Shown here: positions 1 through 8,946 of the stretch, piece after piece
How the letters are laid out: each line of letters begins with the position of its first letter
Position numbering within the stretch: position 1 is the stretch's first letter
Source: Chloracidobacterium sp.
GTDB lineage: Bacteria; Acidobacteriota; Blastocatellia; Pyrinomonadales; Pyrinomonadaceae
NCBI GenBank assembly: GCA_016706275.1
Contig: JADJJY010000001.1
Location: 310,001 to 374,000, forward strand
Direction: 5' to 3'
DNA length: 64,000 nt
Notes under the pieces: model-generated
Database searches by the model: none
Told to the model about the DNA's origin: nothing
Seen by the model: only the letters and a program-made list of their open reading frames with translations
Translations under genes and position numbers: made by a program

Positions 1-146
1 ACTACCGCGACGTCGACGGCATCAAAATGCCGTTCAAAACCGTCAACAACAACATCGGCAACGGCAACATCGTCACCACGATCCGATCCGTCAAACACAA
101 CATAAAGATCGACGATAAAACCTTTGCCCCAAAGAAACTCAAATAA
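1..146 (+). CDS. C-terminal end of a protein of unknown function (5' truncated)
   Basis: An open frame enters from the left edge (first full codon at base 3) and stops with TAA at 144-146. The visible tail reads YRDVDGIKMPFKT and continues with basic, Asn-rich residues to KKLK. A 'DYRxVDGIKxPF' segment followed by beta-strand-like sequence resembles the end of outer-membrane lipoprotein-sorting or lipoprotein-like proteins common in Acidobacteria. That assignment is inference from a short piece. A strong hairpin terminator follows six bases after the stop. Confidence 0.6.
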   Translation, partial: YRDVDGIKMPFKTVNNNIGNGNIVTTIRSVKHNIKIDDKTFAPKKLK

Positions 147-151
147 ATAAA

Positions 152-182
152 AAAGAGACGCGAATAGATTTCGCGTCTCTTT
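152..182. terminator. Bidirectional intrinsic terminator
   Basis: A perfect 13-bp stem (152-164 with 170-182, AAAGAGACGCGAA / TTCGCGTCTCTTT) has a 5-nt loop. A-rich and T-rich flanks suit termination from both sides. It lies between the end of the plus-strand partial gene (146) and the end of the minus-strand TPR gene (204). Confidence 0.85.
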
Positions 183-203
183 CGATTTCAAATGAACAAA
201 ACG

Positions 204-830
204 TCACTGCCCGCGCTGTATCTGCTCGGCCTTTAATTTGTCAGCCTGCGATTTTCCGGCCATGCCCTGCTCCTCATAGACGGCACCGCGATACAAATAG
301 CTGAGGTGGTCGCGGGGGTTGAGGCTTATCGCCTTCGTCAGGTCGGCTTCAGCCTCGGCATATTTCTTTTGCCCCGCGTAGGTGCCGCCGCGCACCTGAT
401 AACCCAGTCCGTTTGCTGGCTCGAGAGCAATGATCGCCTCGGCGTCAGCCATTGCCTTTTTCCAATCCTTTTTAACATTGTAAAGACTGCCGCGCAGATG
501 AAGAGCTGCGATGGATGTAGGATACCTGCCGATCACGACATTAAGATCCTTGAGTGCATTATCGTATTTGCCTGTCGCGGCGTATGCACCACCGCGGGCA
601 AAAATAATGTCGTAATCATCGGGCTGCTTCTCGATAGCTTTTGAATACCATTTCGCGGCTCCGGCGAGGTCACCCTTTTGTGCTGCCGCTCGACCCGCCG
701 CGACAAATTCATCATGCGTCTGCGGCGTTGCCTGCGAACCCGGCTGAGCGGTCGCTGTCACGATGCCCATTAGAAAGATAAAGACGGTACCAACCAAACG
801 AACCCTGCTCGTTCCTAAACCCAATTTCAT
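204..830 (-). CDS. Secreted tetratricopeptide-repeat protein
   Basis: This 208-residue protein has an N-terminal signal peptide (hydrophobic segment about residues 11-27, likely cleavage after ATAQ). The rest is about four TPR-like helical pairs, with signatures such as GDLAGAAKWYSKAIEKQPDD, KYDNALKDLNVVI and KYAEAEADLTKAISLNPRD. Such proteins usually serve as periplasmic protein-protein interaction scaffolds. No catalytic domain is visible. It is the downstream partner of the 637-residue secreted protein that starts at 2769; the 25-bp gap suggests co-transcription. Confidence 0.8.
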   Translation of the reverse strand: MKLGLGTSRVRLVGTVFIFLMGIVTATAQPGSQATPQTHDEFVAAGRAAAQKGDLAGAAKWYSKAIEKQPDDYDIIFARGGAYAATGKYDNALKDLNVVIGRYPTSIAALHLRGSLYNVKKDWKKAMADAEAIIALEPANGLGYQVRGGTYAGQKKYAEAEADLTKAISLNPRDHLSYLYRGAVYEEQGMAGKSQADKLKAEQIQRGQ

Positions 831-855
831 AGATCAACCTCCGGTCTTACTACTG

Positions 856-2769
856 CTACATTCCAACTCTTAGTGAATTCAAAATCCTCGCCCTATTGTA
901 ACGGGCAGACAGTCCGCCTTCGTAATTGGTGATGACGGTTGCGGTCCAAAATTTCTTGTCTTGACCCAAAATTATCAGGTCAGCCTGTATCACCGCACCC
1001 GGTTTCATGTTGTTCGCTGTTATATCGTAGATGATATGGCGGCCCTCAATGCCGTCAATATTTATAGCATAACTGTCGCGCTGTTTTGCCGCGAGTGTTA
1101 GCCCCGCTGCCTTCGAGAGTCCGCGTAAAAACCCGTCAATAAAAGTCTGTCCGCGTGTATCAATGATAGGAGGAGCCTGATTCTTAAAAACGATCTCATA
1201 GACCGCAAGTATCGTGTTGTCTATCTGTGCAGTCGCGGATTCCTCTCTCGCAAAATCATTATCGGCAGCATTCTGCGTGACCTTTGGCTCGAGCCGTTTA
1301 TCACCAACTATGAAAGACGCCCCCAGTGTCCCAAACGATTGACGCACGGCCGTCGCAGGAAACGGTACCCTCACACGCACGCTCTGCATCACCCTCTCCA
1401 TATAGAGATCGGTCTCTTTTGACGCCAGCATATCTACGATCCATTGCGTCTCGTAGCCATAGATGGTGAGGATCTGACGCTTATTTACGGCTTGTCCGTT
1501 TTTCCAAGTCGCCCGCACAAGCCGTGCCTCTAGCCCGTCGATCAACAGTTTGTCGATGCCCTGCAGCTCAAACTTTTGATTCGCCGACAAAGCCTGCTGC
1601 ATTTCAAAATATTGTTTCGCCGAAAAATCCGGGTCATGTGCCGACGGATAACCGACCTCAAGCTGCCGTATCTCCGTCATCGCCAGCGGCGTGTCCGAAT
1701 TATAAACCTGCACGCTCCCCATCATTTTAGGAGCGGACGGCGCGACCGGCAGATCCATATAAAGGCCCTTGCCGCCGACATCGTACGTTTTCCATCCAAA
1801 GACCGGATTGATCGTCGTCTTGAGCGTACGCAGTATCCGCGACGTCGTGTCCGAATGGTCAGTGCGATTCGGGTCGATCTGGATACTGGCGACGACGGCT
1901 CGCTGTTTTTCGATAAACGCGATGTCATACACTCGATAGCTGCGGCCGCCGCGTTTGAATGTCATCGTGACCAGATCGCCATCGCGGGTGTCGAGTTTGT
2001 ATTTTTCGCGTGTAACCGTAAAATCTGTGACGCCCACCCGCCCGCGATAGCCGTCAATAAAATTCTTCAGCGTCGTTTCTTTGTCAAAACTGCTCCCCGC
2101 CGACGGAGTCTCGTCCGTCACCCGCACATCCATCCCGTCAAAACTGCTCTCGTAACGTGTGCGGCCCGATTCATTACTCGGAACTTTGGTCAGCTCAAAC
2201 GGCAGTTCAGAAGCGAGAAATGTCGGCCCCAAACTGCGGATCGCCCAGTGCCGAGCACCTTCGCGTTCGACCTTGATGCCCTCGAATATCGACCCCGCCA
2301 GAACGCGTCCCGCCGCGTCCTTAAACGTCGCCATTACGACCCAACTCGCACCGCCCATCACCCCGCCGTCATTGCCGATCACGGCGGCGATCCTGTTTGC
2401 ACTAGCAAAATTTACAAATTCACGCCCCGACAACTGCCCACGCCCCATCGGCGTCATCGGCACCGTAACCTTTTGCCCGATCTCGGCCAGCAAGTCAGTC
2501 GGCGATTTGGCCGTATATATCCTCGCAACCTCGACCCGTACACCCGACCCCTCAGCCGACCACGCACTCGGAAATATTGAGTAGATCGATTTCTCCGCCC
2601 AAGCCACCCCGCCCCCCGACGGATTCCCCGGCATATCGATCAACAACGAAGGCCGCCCCAAAGCCCACCGCGACAACCCCTCTTGCCCGCTAACAGGCAA
2701 AACCGTAAAAATAACCGCGATTGCAACAGAAAGAATCGCAACCAACCGCCGATTTAATGTTTTCATCAA
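856..2769 (-). CDS. Secreted protein of unknown function with internal repeats
   Basis: This 637-residue protein has a clear signal peptide (hydrophobic core around residues 11-26, cleavage near VSGQ). I recognise no named family. About three similar modules follow, each opening with a short 'L-x-x-D-x-P'-like or related segment (RPSLLIDMPGNP near 40, KGLYMDLPVAP near 335, GASFIVGDKRLEP near 485). Each then has alternating beta strands and a helix ending in a bulk-hydrophobic motif, consistent with repeated PsbP/DUF1795-like folds (inference). It is followed 25 bp downstream by the TPR gene. A long antisense frame across it is coding-strand shadow. Confidence 0.65.
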   Translation of the reverse strand: MMKTLNRRLVAILSVAIAVIFTVLPVSGQEGLSRWALGRPSLLIDMPGNPSGGGVAWAEKSIYSIFPSAWSAEGSGVRVEVARIYTAKSPTDLLAEIGQKVTVPMTPMGRGQLSGREFVNFASANRIAAVIGNDGGVMGGASWVVMATFKDAAGRVLAGSIFEGIKVEREGARHWAIRSLGPTFLASELPFELTKVPSNESGRTRYESSFDGMDVRVTDETPSAGSSFDKETTLKNFIDGYRGRVGVTDFTVTREKYKLDTRDGDLVTMTFKRGGRSYRVYDIAFIEKQRAVVASIQIDPNRTDHSDTTSRILRTLKTTINPVFGWKTYDVGGKGLYMDLPVAPSAPKMMGSVQVYNSDTPLAMTEIRQLEVGYPSAHDPDFSAKQYFEMQQALSANQKFELQGIDKLLIDGLEARLVRATWKNGQAVNKRQILTIYGYETQWIVDMLASKETDLYMERVMQSVRVRVPFPATAVRQSFGTLGASFIVGDKRLEPKVTQNAADNDFAREESATAQIDNTILAVYEIVFKNQAPPIIDTRGQTFIDGFLRGLSKAAGLTLAAKQRDSYAINIDGIEGRHIIYDITANNMKPGAVIQADLIILGQDKKFWTATVITNYEGGLSARYNRARILNSLRVGM

Positions 2770-2863
2770 TTTACAACGGAACCCGAAATGATTTGACTAG
2801 CAAATATTCTAGTTTTTTTGAGAGAAAATGTTAAGCAAAATCCGAAGAAGCGACACTGCGAAT

Positions 2864-3763
2864 CTACTGGACCAGTTCGGCGGCGGCGGTTCGGATGGTG
2901 GGGTTTTGGGTGGCAAATGCTGATTCGCTGTGGTCGAAAACTTCGTCGAGTTCTTTTTCGACCGAGCCGTGGCCGGCGGGGATCGCTTTGATCATCGGCT
3001 CGAAATTGCGGAAATCGTACAGCTCGTTATCTAGCAGATGCGACCCCGTAACGTTGGTCAGGGCGGTCATCATCGTCTGACGGATAAAAGGGGTTTCTTT
3101 TTCGAGTTCGTTGATCAACCGCTTGATGCGGGCACGTTTGAGGTTTGGCTGCGCACCGCACAGGTTGCAGGGGATTATCGGAAACTGCTGCTCCTCGCTG
3201 TATTTCGCGATCTCGGCTTCCTGACAATACGCGAGCGGCCGGATGATGGTGTTTCGCCCGTCATCGGAGCGCAGGATCGGCGGCATCGCTTTGAGTTGAC
3301 CGACATAAAACAGGTTCATCAAAAACGTCGCGATGATGTCGTCGCCATGATGCCCAAGCGCGATCTTGGTGCATTTTTCCTCGACCGCGACGTTGTACAA
3401 AATACCGCGTCGCAAGCGGCTGCACAGTGAGCAATACGTTTTGCCCTCAGGGATGTGGGCCGTCACGATCGAATATGTGTCTTCCTCGACGATGCGGTGC
3501 GGCACTTTGCGCGTCGTCAGGTAATTTGGCAGCACTTCCTCAGGAAAATCAGGCTGCTTTTGGTCGAGATTTACCGCCAAGATCTCAAACTTTACCGGCG
3601 CACGCCGCTGGACATCGAGCAGCAGATCGAGCAGCGTGTAGCTGTCTTTGCCGCCCGACAGACACACCATCACCTTGTCGCCCTCGGCGATCATCGAAAA
3701 ATCTTCGATAGCGCGGCCCATCTTTTTGAGCAGTTTGCCTTTGGTTTTTGTCTCAGTCTGCAA
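2864..3763 (-). CDS. ttcA: tRNA 2-thiocytidine(32) synthetase TtcA
   Basis: TtcA is an ATP- and Fe-S-dependent enzyme that thiolates C32 of some tRNAs. The 299-residue protein shows the PP-loop ATP pyrophosphatase motif SGGKDS at residues 36-41. It has a CSLC pair at 111/114 and a CNLC pair at 199/202, the cysteines expected to hold the iron-sulfur cluster, and HHGDD near 138-142. The length matches the family. The gene is monocistronic and divergent from the bactofilin gene, with a 240-bp intergenic region holding both promoters. Confidence 0.93.
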   Translation of the reverse strand: MQTETKTKGKLLKKMGRAIEDFSMIAEGDKVMVCLSGGKDSYTLLDLLLDVQRRAPVKFEILAVNLDQKQPDFPEEVLPNYLTTRKVPHRIVEEDTYSIVTAHIPEGKTYCSLCSRLRRGILYNVAVEEKCTKIALGHHGDDIIATFLMNLFYVGQLKAMPPILRSDDGRNTIIRPLAYCQEAEIAKYSEEQQFPIIPCNLCGAQPNLKRARIKRLINELEKETPFIRQTMMTALTNVTGSHLLDNELYDFRNFEPMIKAIPAGHGSVEKELDEVFDHSESAFATQNPTIRTAAAELVQ

Positions 3764-4003
3764 AAATTTACCTCTCCCGCCGGAAAACTATTGATTTTGA
3801 CACCCTCTCACACGATTTACAACCTTAAAATAGCGCTAGACACGCTCATAATAAGTGACCTATTATTTAGTGGACACAAAAGTTCGGCAGGTATGGGCCC
3901 GCAAAATGGCGATGTGTTCGCCTCACCGACGGGAAAAATTTCCAAGAAATTCCCATTCACAATTTCTTTTACGGACGAATTTATAGAGCGAGGTATTTTA
4001 GTT

Positions 4004-4624
4004 ATGATCAGAATGGGACGCGGCAACAGACCGGAAACGAACGACTTTCAGGAACCTACACAACCGGCACCGGCGAATTACACCAGTGAAACGGCGGGTG
4101 CACGTGCGATATCGGAGAGCGATTCGATGGCGCGTGATATCAAAGAGGGACGGCTGAGCGGCTTTGTCGGCCACGGCACGACGTTGACGGGCGAGACGGA
4201 GTTTCACGCGATGCTCCGCGTTGACGGCCACCTGATCGGCACCGTTTCATCGGAATCCGGCACTTTGATCATCGGAACAAATGGACAGGTTGACGCCAAC
4301 ATTATGGTCGCCGCCGCGATGGTAAATGGAACCGTAAATGGCGATATTTTTGCCACCGAAAAACTCCACCTCGGCCGCACCGCCCGTGTGATGGGCAATA
4401 TCCAGAGCCCGCGTCTGATCGTTGAGGAAGGCGCGATACTTGAGGGCAGCTGTAATATGCTCAAGGCACGCGAAACTCAAGAGGAAGAGGCCGTCACCGC
4501 TGCCGCTCAATATGAAGTGCCGCAACCGACATCCATCGCCATCGCTGATGACGAGCCCGATGATTCGGATGCGTACCTGACGGATGAGGATGAAGACGAA
4601 GCGGCAGATGCCGCTACTGTCTGA
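4004..4624 (+). CDS. Bactofilin (polymer-forming cytoskeletal protein)
   Basis: The bactofilin core lies around residues 45-145: GTTLTGETEFHAMLRVDGHL, GTLIIGTNGQVDANI, VNGTVNGDIFATEKLHLGRT, IQSPRLIVEEGAILEG. This is the repeated beta-helix rhythm of proteins that self-assemble into non-nucleotide filaments at the membrane. A disordered N-terminus precedes it, and a very acidic C-terminal tail rich in Asp/Glu follows. The ATG at 4004 is chosen because a GAGCGAGG Shine-Dalgarno precedes it. The frame stays open much further upstream, but that part runs antisense through ttcA and has no bactofilin similarity. Confidence 0.88.
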   Translation: MIRMGRGNRPETNDFQEPTQPAPANYTSETAGARAISESDSMARDIKEGRLSGFVGHGTTLTGETEFHAMLRVDGHLIGTVSSESGTLIIGTNGQVDANIMVAAAMVNGTVNGDIFATEKLHLGRTARVMGNIQSPRLIVEEGAILEGSCNMLKARETQEEEAVTAAAQYEVPQPTSIAIADDEPDDSDAYLTDEDEDEAADAATV

Positions 4625-4645
4625 TCTCAAACATACATCAAATGT

Positions 4646-4675
4646 AAAAGAGGCGGTTTATCCGCCTCTTTTTTG
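4646..4675 (+). terminator. Intrinsic terminator after bactofilin
   Basis: An 11-bp stem (AAAAGAGGCGG, 4646-4656, with CCGCCTCTTTT, 4662-4672) has a 5-nt loop and a T-rich tail. It begins about 20 bp after the bactofilin stop and also faces the end of the small minus-strand gene at 4701. Confidence 0.88.
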
Positions 4676-4700
4676 TTTGTGTGTGATCGAGAAAATGAGT

Positions 4701-4886
4701 TTAACCTTTCTTCTTTTCAGGACGCGGTTTGATCGCGGTGGTATTTGCCCGCGGTGTTACCACTGATGATTTGAATTCCTGTCCCGCGTTCACCGCCGCT
4801 TTGGCGGACGCGAGCATTTTCGAATCACTCAACAGTTTCTGTGCGGCTTTTGCGCTTTTACTAAGTCTCTTTTTTGGTTTTGGCAT
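4701..4886 (-). CDS. Small basic protein of unknown function downstream of mnmA
   Basis: This 61-residue, lysine/alanine-rich protein has basic ends (MPKPKKRLSKSAKAAQKLL and a C-terminal RPEKKKG) and a helical middle. No signal peptide or membrane segment is visible. It starts 13 bp after the mnmA stop on the same strand, so it is probably translated from the mnmA message. The charge pattern would suit a nucleic-acid or ribosome-binding peptide, but that is inference only. The chance that it is non-coding is not negligible. Confidence 0.55.
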   Translation of the reverse strand: MPKPKKRLSKSAKAAQKLLSDSKMLASAKAAVNAGQEFKSSVVTPRANTTAIKPRPEKKKG

Positions 4887-4899
4887 AATATCATCCTAC

Positions 4900-6009
4900 C
4901 TAATTCTTAACTATCCAACCGCCACCGACAACTTCATCTTCATTATAGAATATTGTCGCCTGTCCCGGCGTGATCGCCCGCTGCGGTTTGTCGAATACGA
5001 TCCGAGCCCTGTTATCCGGCAAAGCGTGGATCGTCGCCGGAGCAGGTTCGTGCCTGTATCGAACCTTTACATTAGCCCTGACCGGTTCCGCCGGCTCATC
5101 AAATGCGACCCAATTCACGCCCTTTGCAACAAACTCAAGTGAATCGAGTTCATCCTCTTCGCCGACAATTATCCGGTTCTTTAAACGTTCGATCTGCGTC
5201 ACGTACAGCGGCTTTTCGTTTGAAATGCCAAGCCCACGCCGCTGGCCGATCGTGTAGCGGTGAATGCCGGTGTGTGTTCCGATCGTCTCACCCGCCGTAT
5301 TGACTATGTCGCCGCCCGCCGGTGTCTCGGCAGACCGGCCTTCGTGATCGAGATATCGGTCGATAAACTCAGAATATTTGCCGTCCGGTACGAAACAGAT
5401 CTCCTGCGATTCCTGCTTTTCAGCCGTGTAGAGATTGGCTTCGCGGGCGATGTCACGGACCTCTTCTTTCTGCATTTCACCAAGCGGAAAATAAGCGTGC
5501 GAAAGCTGCTCTTGGGTAAGTTCCCAAAGAAAATAACTCTGATCTTTCCAATGATTTCTACCGCGAAACAGCCGGTAACGATCGTTTGCTTCGTCGTATT
5601 CGACGCGTGCGTAATGCCCTGTGGCAACCTTTTCACAGCCCAGAGAGATCGCCATCTTATCGAGCGAAGCAAATTTTAACCTTGAGTTACACGCAACACA
5701 CGGAATGGGTGTTTCGCCCGACAGATAGCTTTGGATAAACGGCTCGACGACTGATTCCTCAAATTCACGTTCGAGATTCAAGACGTAAAAAGGAAACCCG
5801 AGCGATTCGGCCACGCGCCGCGCGTCATAAACGTCGTCAAGCGAGCAACATCTGCTGGGAAGCGGATCGCCATTTTCATCGACGCTCACGCCACGGCGCT
5901 GGTTCCACAGCTGCATCGTAAAGCCGACCAGCTCGTGCCCCTGTTCTTTTAACAGTGCTGCGGCTGCCGACGAATCGACGCCCCCACTCATTGCAACTGC
6001 AATCTTCAT
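4900..6009 (-). CDS. mnmA: tRNA-specific 2-thiouridylase MnmA
   Basis: MnmA performs s2U34 thiolation of Lys, Glu and Gln tRNAs. The 369-residue protein carries the PP-loop motif SGGVDSS at 8-14. The catalytic cysteine lies in PCVACN (C104) and the partner cysteine in SQEICFVPDG (C205). The family's TGHYARV and IGQRRGLGIS motifs are present. The C-terminal beta-barrel region (RYRHEPAPATI, QRAITPGQATIFY) is also present, so the gene is full length. A small basic gene follows it, with a Tat-exported SGNH protein gene 54 bp upstream on the same strand. Confidence 0.95.
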   Translation of the reverse strand: MKIAVAMSGGVDSSAAAALLKEQGHELVGFTMQLWNQRRGVSVDENGDPLPSRCCSLDDVYDARRVAESLGFPFYVLNLEREFEESVVEPFIQSYLSGETPIPCVACNSRLKFASLDKMAISLGCEKVATGHYARVEYDEANDRYRLFRGRNHWKDQSYFLWELTQEQLSHAYFPLGEMQKEEVRDIAREANLYTAEKQESQEICFVPDGKYSEFIDRYLDHEGRSAETPAGGDIVNTAGETIGTHTGIHRYTIGQRRGLGISNEKPLYVTQIERLKNRIIVGEEDELDSLEFVAKGVNWVAFDEPAEPVRANVKVRYRHEPAPATIHALPDNRARIVFDKPQRAITPGQATIFYNEDEVVGGGWIVKN

Positions 6010-6063
6010 CGCTACACCAAACTTTGAGTATAGCGATTTGGGCAGATGGATGGAAACACTTTC

Positions 6064-7185
6064 CTAACTTGGCGGCGTGAGGATCGGCCGGATGGCGGTT
6101 TTGATCGCCTCGAAATAGGATCTCGCACCTGCTGGATTTGGATGTCCAACTGCCGCGACCGTGCAGCGTTTCAAGTGGTATTTAATACCTGTCGTTCGTT
6201 CGAGATCTACGAATGCCTCTTTACAGTCCGATTTACGAGCCAAGTATTGAGGATCTTCAACGGTTCCGTTCTTTCGCATTCGGAAAAGCAGTGTATTCGG
6301 TGCTTCGGCTGTATTTTCTTCCGTCAAGGGCGATGGAATAAAAATCGCTTGTTCGCGGCCTACCTTGGAGTTATGTTCAGCAATTGACTTTTTTAGCTGC
6401 CGGTCGGACTCAGCGGACCATATCCGTGATCTTTCGACCGCCCTGTTGAAAAGCCGACCGAACAAGATCGGACGCATTATCGGGTTATTTGCAAAACCTT
6501 GTTTCCAGTTTGGAACATCAAGCACCTCGAGCCACGCATTGAAGACGGCTTTTCGCGACGATCTCTTCGATAACATAGGGTAATAGCCGATCACCCCGAT
6601 CTGTGCATCAGGATTGGATTGACCGGTTTGCTCAAGCAATTTGCCCACCCTCTTTCCACATACTTCCTCGATCAAAGGCTTGAGCTTTTGCGGATCCTCG
6701 TATGGGTTGAGAACGCCCTCAACGGATATATCTGTCACACCCGCGGTTAATAACACCAGGTCCGCTCCGCGGGTCCGTCCTTGCAAACTATATTCGGCTG
6801 CTGCGGTCTCGACCTGTTTCGATATGCTTGGCGTCGATACATTGACCTCGCCTTTGTAGAAATGGTTTTCGTCGCGACCCGCGGCGCGATACTTGGCGGC
6901 CTCTTTGGGGTCAAAGAAGATCGTTGCTCCGGAGTGAGCTTTGACCTTCATATTAACGTCGCAAGGTTTCCCGAAAGCATCACGTCGCAGCCATTCGGCG
7001 ACGAGGGAATAGAACTTGTCCTTTTCCTCGAGCCCTTGTCCCCAAATGAGCGAATCTCCGACCACGAGGAGTTCGAACGGACGGCTTGAGTTGAAATATT
7101 GTAAAACTGATGATCGGCCGACGACCGAGACTAGGGTCGTTGCCGTTATGGATCGAAGAAATTCGCGTCGTGAAAGTTTATTCAT
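6064..7185 (-). CDS. Tat-exported SGNH/GDSL-type hydrolase
   Basis: The N-terminus is a twin-arginine signal (SRREFLRS at 5-12 followed by a hydrophobic stretch). Mature sequence contains a GDSL block I, VVGDSLIWGQG, with candidate nucleophile Ser45. Later blocks include LLTAGVTDI (block III-like) and GHPNPAGARSY near residue 350, which supplies the catalytic His of block V. This fits a secreted esterase/lipase or O-acyl hydrolase of 373 residues; the substrate is unknown. The tatC and tatA/B genes are in the same window. Confidence 0.75.
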   Translation of the reverse strand: MNKLSRREFLRSITATTLVSVVGRSSVLQYFNSSRPFELLVVGDSLIWGQGLEEKDKFYSLVAEWLRRDAFGKPCDVNMKVKAHSGATIFFDPKEAAKYRAAGRDENHFYKGEVNVSTPSISKQVETAAAEYSLQGRTRGADLVLLTAGVTDISVEGVLNPYEDPQKLKPLIEEVCGKRVGKLLEQTGQSNPDAQIGVIGYYPMLSKRSSRKAVFNAWLEVLDVPNWKQGFANNPIMRPILFGRLFNRAVERSRIWSAESDRQLKKSIAEHNSKVGREQAIFIPSPLTEENTAEAPNTLLFRMRKNGTVEDPQYLARKSDCKEAFVDLERTTGIKYHLKRCTVAAVGHPNPAGARSYFEAIKTAIRPILTPPS

Positions 7186-7329
7186 TTAACAAAAATATTT
7201 TCACTGCATTTGAAAAAATTTTACCCGATTTCTGCCCAGCGGATTGTGACAAAGCGCACTTTCTTTTAGTTCCCCTTTTGGACTCAAATGTCTTGTGCTA
7301 TATTCAAAAAACTATGAAGCCGACCACCC

Positions 7330-7430
7330 GCTAGGCGAACCTCAGAATTAGTGCTCGATACCAGCGCTCTATGCTCGCGCAAAACCCGGGCTTTCCCGGC
7401 ACCTCTCTCGTGCCGCCGACTTTTGATCCT
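7330..7430 (+). promoter_or_regulatory. Structured leader of the MATE transporter gene with two mutually exclusive hairpins
   Basis: Two small hairpins share bases 7397-7399, so only one can form at a time. The first is CCGGG (7386-7390) with CCCGG (7395-7399). The second is CGGCAC (7397-7402) with GTGCCG (7410-7415). They lie 15-60 nt before the MATE start codon. This is compatible with an attenuator or riboswitch-like leader. I could not match it to ykkC/guanidine or another riboswitch consensus, so function is inference. Confidence 0.35.
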
Positions 7431-7444
7431 TTAAGGTACATATT

Positions 7445-8869
7445 ATGTCTTTTGATTCTGAAACTCCGTCTGCGGTGGCGGTCGATAATTCTTTTTGGGC
7501 GGTATTACGCGAGGCGGTTCGTGGGTCCAGTCGGGATTTCACGACGGGGCCGATCGGGCTTGGTATATTTCTGCTTGCAGTGCCGATGATACTCGAAATG
7601 AGTATGGAGAGCCTGTTTGCGGTCGTAGACATTTTCTTTGTCGCAAAACTAGGTGCCGATGCCGTTGCGATCGTCGGCCTTACCGAATCCGTCATGGCCC
7701 TGATCTACGCGGTCGCATTTGGGTTTGCGATCAGCGCGACGGCGACGGTTGCCCGCCGGACAGGCGAAAAGGATGCCGCAGGTGCCGCTAAGTCTGCCGC
7801 CCACGTCATCTATTGCGGCGTGATCGTTTCGCTCGTTATCAGCGCAATAGGGATCATTTTTGCCCCTCAAATTCTCACTTTGTTAGGAGCAAAACCGCAT
7901 ATCTTGGCTGAAGGTTCGCAGTTTATGCGGATCATGGTCGGCGGTAACGCTGCGGTCCTATTCATTTTCCTGCTAAATGCGATCTTTCGCGGAGCAGGTG
8001 ATGCCGCGATCGCGATGCGTGTACTGATACTAGCTAACGGGCTAAATATGATCCTCTCGCCGTGTTTTATTTTCGGCGTGGCGTTTTTTCCGGAATTAGG
8101 CGTTATCGGAGCAGCGGTTGGGACGACCATAGGCCGCAGTGTTGGTGTTCTCTATGCTGCCTGGTGCTTGTTCCGCTTTGGCGGACGAATTCATGTCGAT
8201 CGAGAAAGCTGGCGATTTGATCCGACGCTGCTTTGGAAGTTGATAAAGCTCTCTTCGACCGGTGTGTTTCAATTGCTGGTAGCCACTGCCAGTTGGACTG
8301 CTCTGATGCCGATAATGGCTGGTTTTGGCGAGGTTGCGATCGCCGGATATGTGATTGCTTTGCGGGTCGTTATGTTCGCATTGCTTCCTGCACTTGGTTT
8401 GAGCAATGCCGCCGCGACCATGGTCGGCCAGAATCTCGGAGCCGGAAAACCCGATCGCGCGGAAGCTGCCGTTTGGAAAGCCGCGTGGTTTAACGCCGCT
8501 TTTTACTTTGCGATCGGCCTGATCTTTTTGATATTTTCGCATCCGATCATCGGCATATTTACACAAGAACCAGAGGTGTTGCGGTACGGTACCTCGGCCC
8601 TGCACATCATCGCTTGCGGCTTTGCATTTTACGGCCTCGGCATGGTGCTCGAAACTGCATTTAACGGGGCGGGCGACACTTGGACGCCGACATATCTCAA
8701 TCTGCTTGTATTTTGGATATTTGAGATACCACTCGCTTATGCACTGGCGTATCGGTTTAACTTTGGGCCGGATGGTGTTTTTTGGGCGATCACACTCGCG
8801 TTCTCACTGTTGGCGGTCGCAAGCGGATTACTCTTTAGACGCGGCAAGTGGAAACTCAAGACGGTTTAG
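7445..8869 (+). CDS. MATE family multidrug/toxin efflux transporter
   Basis: This 474-residue polytopic protein has about twelve hydrophobic helices arranged as two homologous halves. Recognisable MATE elements include IGLGIFLLAVPMILEMSMES at the start of TM1, AVVDIFFVAKLGADAVA, and FRGAGDAAIAM in the first half. In the second half GLSNAAATMVGQNLGAGKPDRA and FNGAGDTWTPT are present. The family exports cationic drugs or metabolites in exchange for Na+ or H+. An AAGG Shine-Dalgarno lies 8 bp before the ATG, and a structured leader precedes it. aat and a reductase-like gene follow. Confidence 0.92.
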   Translation: MSFDSETPSAVAVDNSFWAVLREAVRGSSRDFTTGPIGLGIFLLAVPMILEMSMESLFAVVDIFFVAKLGADAVAIVGLTESVMALIYAVAFGFAISATATVARRTGEKDAAGAAKSAAHVIYCGVIVSLVISAIGIIFAPQILTLLGAKPHILAEGSQFMRIMVGGNAAVLFIFLLNAIFRGAGDAAIAMRVLILANGLNMILSPCFIFGVAFFPELGVIGAAVGTTIGRSVGVLYAAWCLFRFGGRIHVDRESWRFDPTLLWKLIKLSSTGVFQLLVATASWTALMPIMAGFGEVAIAGYVIALRVVMFALLPALGLSNAAATMVGQNLGAGKPDRAEAAVWKAAWFNAAFYFAIGLIFLIFSHPIIGIFTQEPEVLRYGTSALHIIACGFAFYGLGMVLETAFNGAGDTWTPTYLNLLVFWIFEIPLAYALAYRFNFGPDGVFWAITLAFSLLAVASGLLFRRGKWKLKTV

Positions 8870-8875
8870 AACAAC

Positions 8876-8943
8876 TAACCACAGATAGACACAGATAAAC
8901 ACGGATGAGAGCAGTCCTTATATCTGTGTTAATCTGTGGTTAA
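8876..8943. repeat. Intergenic palindrome, CACAGAT-word copy
   Basis: The left arm consists of 10-nt words CACAGATAGA, CACAGATAAA and CACGGATGAG. The right arm is its near-complement (TATCTGTGTT AATCTGTGGT). The element fills almost the whole gap between the MATE stop (8869) and the aat start (8947). It is one of five intact members of the family described in the findings. Confidence 0.85.
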
Positions 8944-8946
8944 TTT

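Noticed and set aside
1576..2580. Long open frame of over 300 codons on the plus strand
   Set aside because: It lies wholly antisense to the secreted 637-residue protein, has a basic, low-complexity composition and no recognisable domain; the minus frame has a signal peptide and good coding character.
3455..4003. Upstream extension of the bactofilin frame
   Set aside because: It runs antisense through ttcA; the bactofilin core, Shine-Dalgarno and family length support the ATG at 4004.
7330..7430. ykkC/guanidine riboswitch before the MATE gene
   Set aside because: None of the ykkC, mini-ykkC or ykkC-III signature sequences is present; kept only as an unclassified structured leader.
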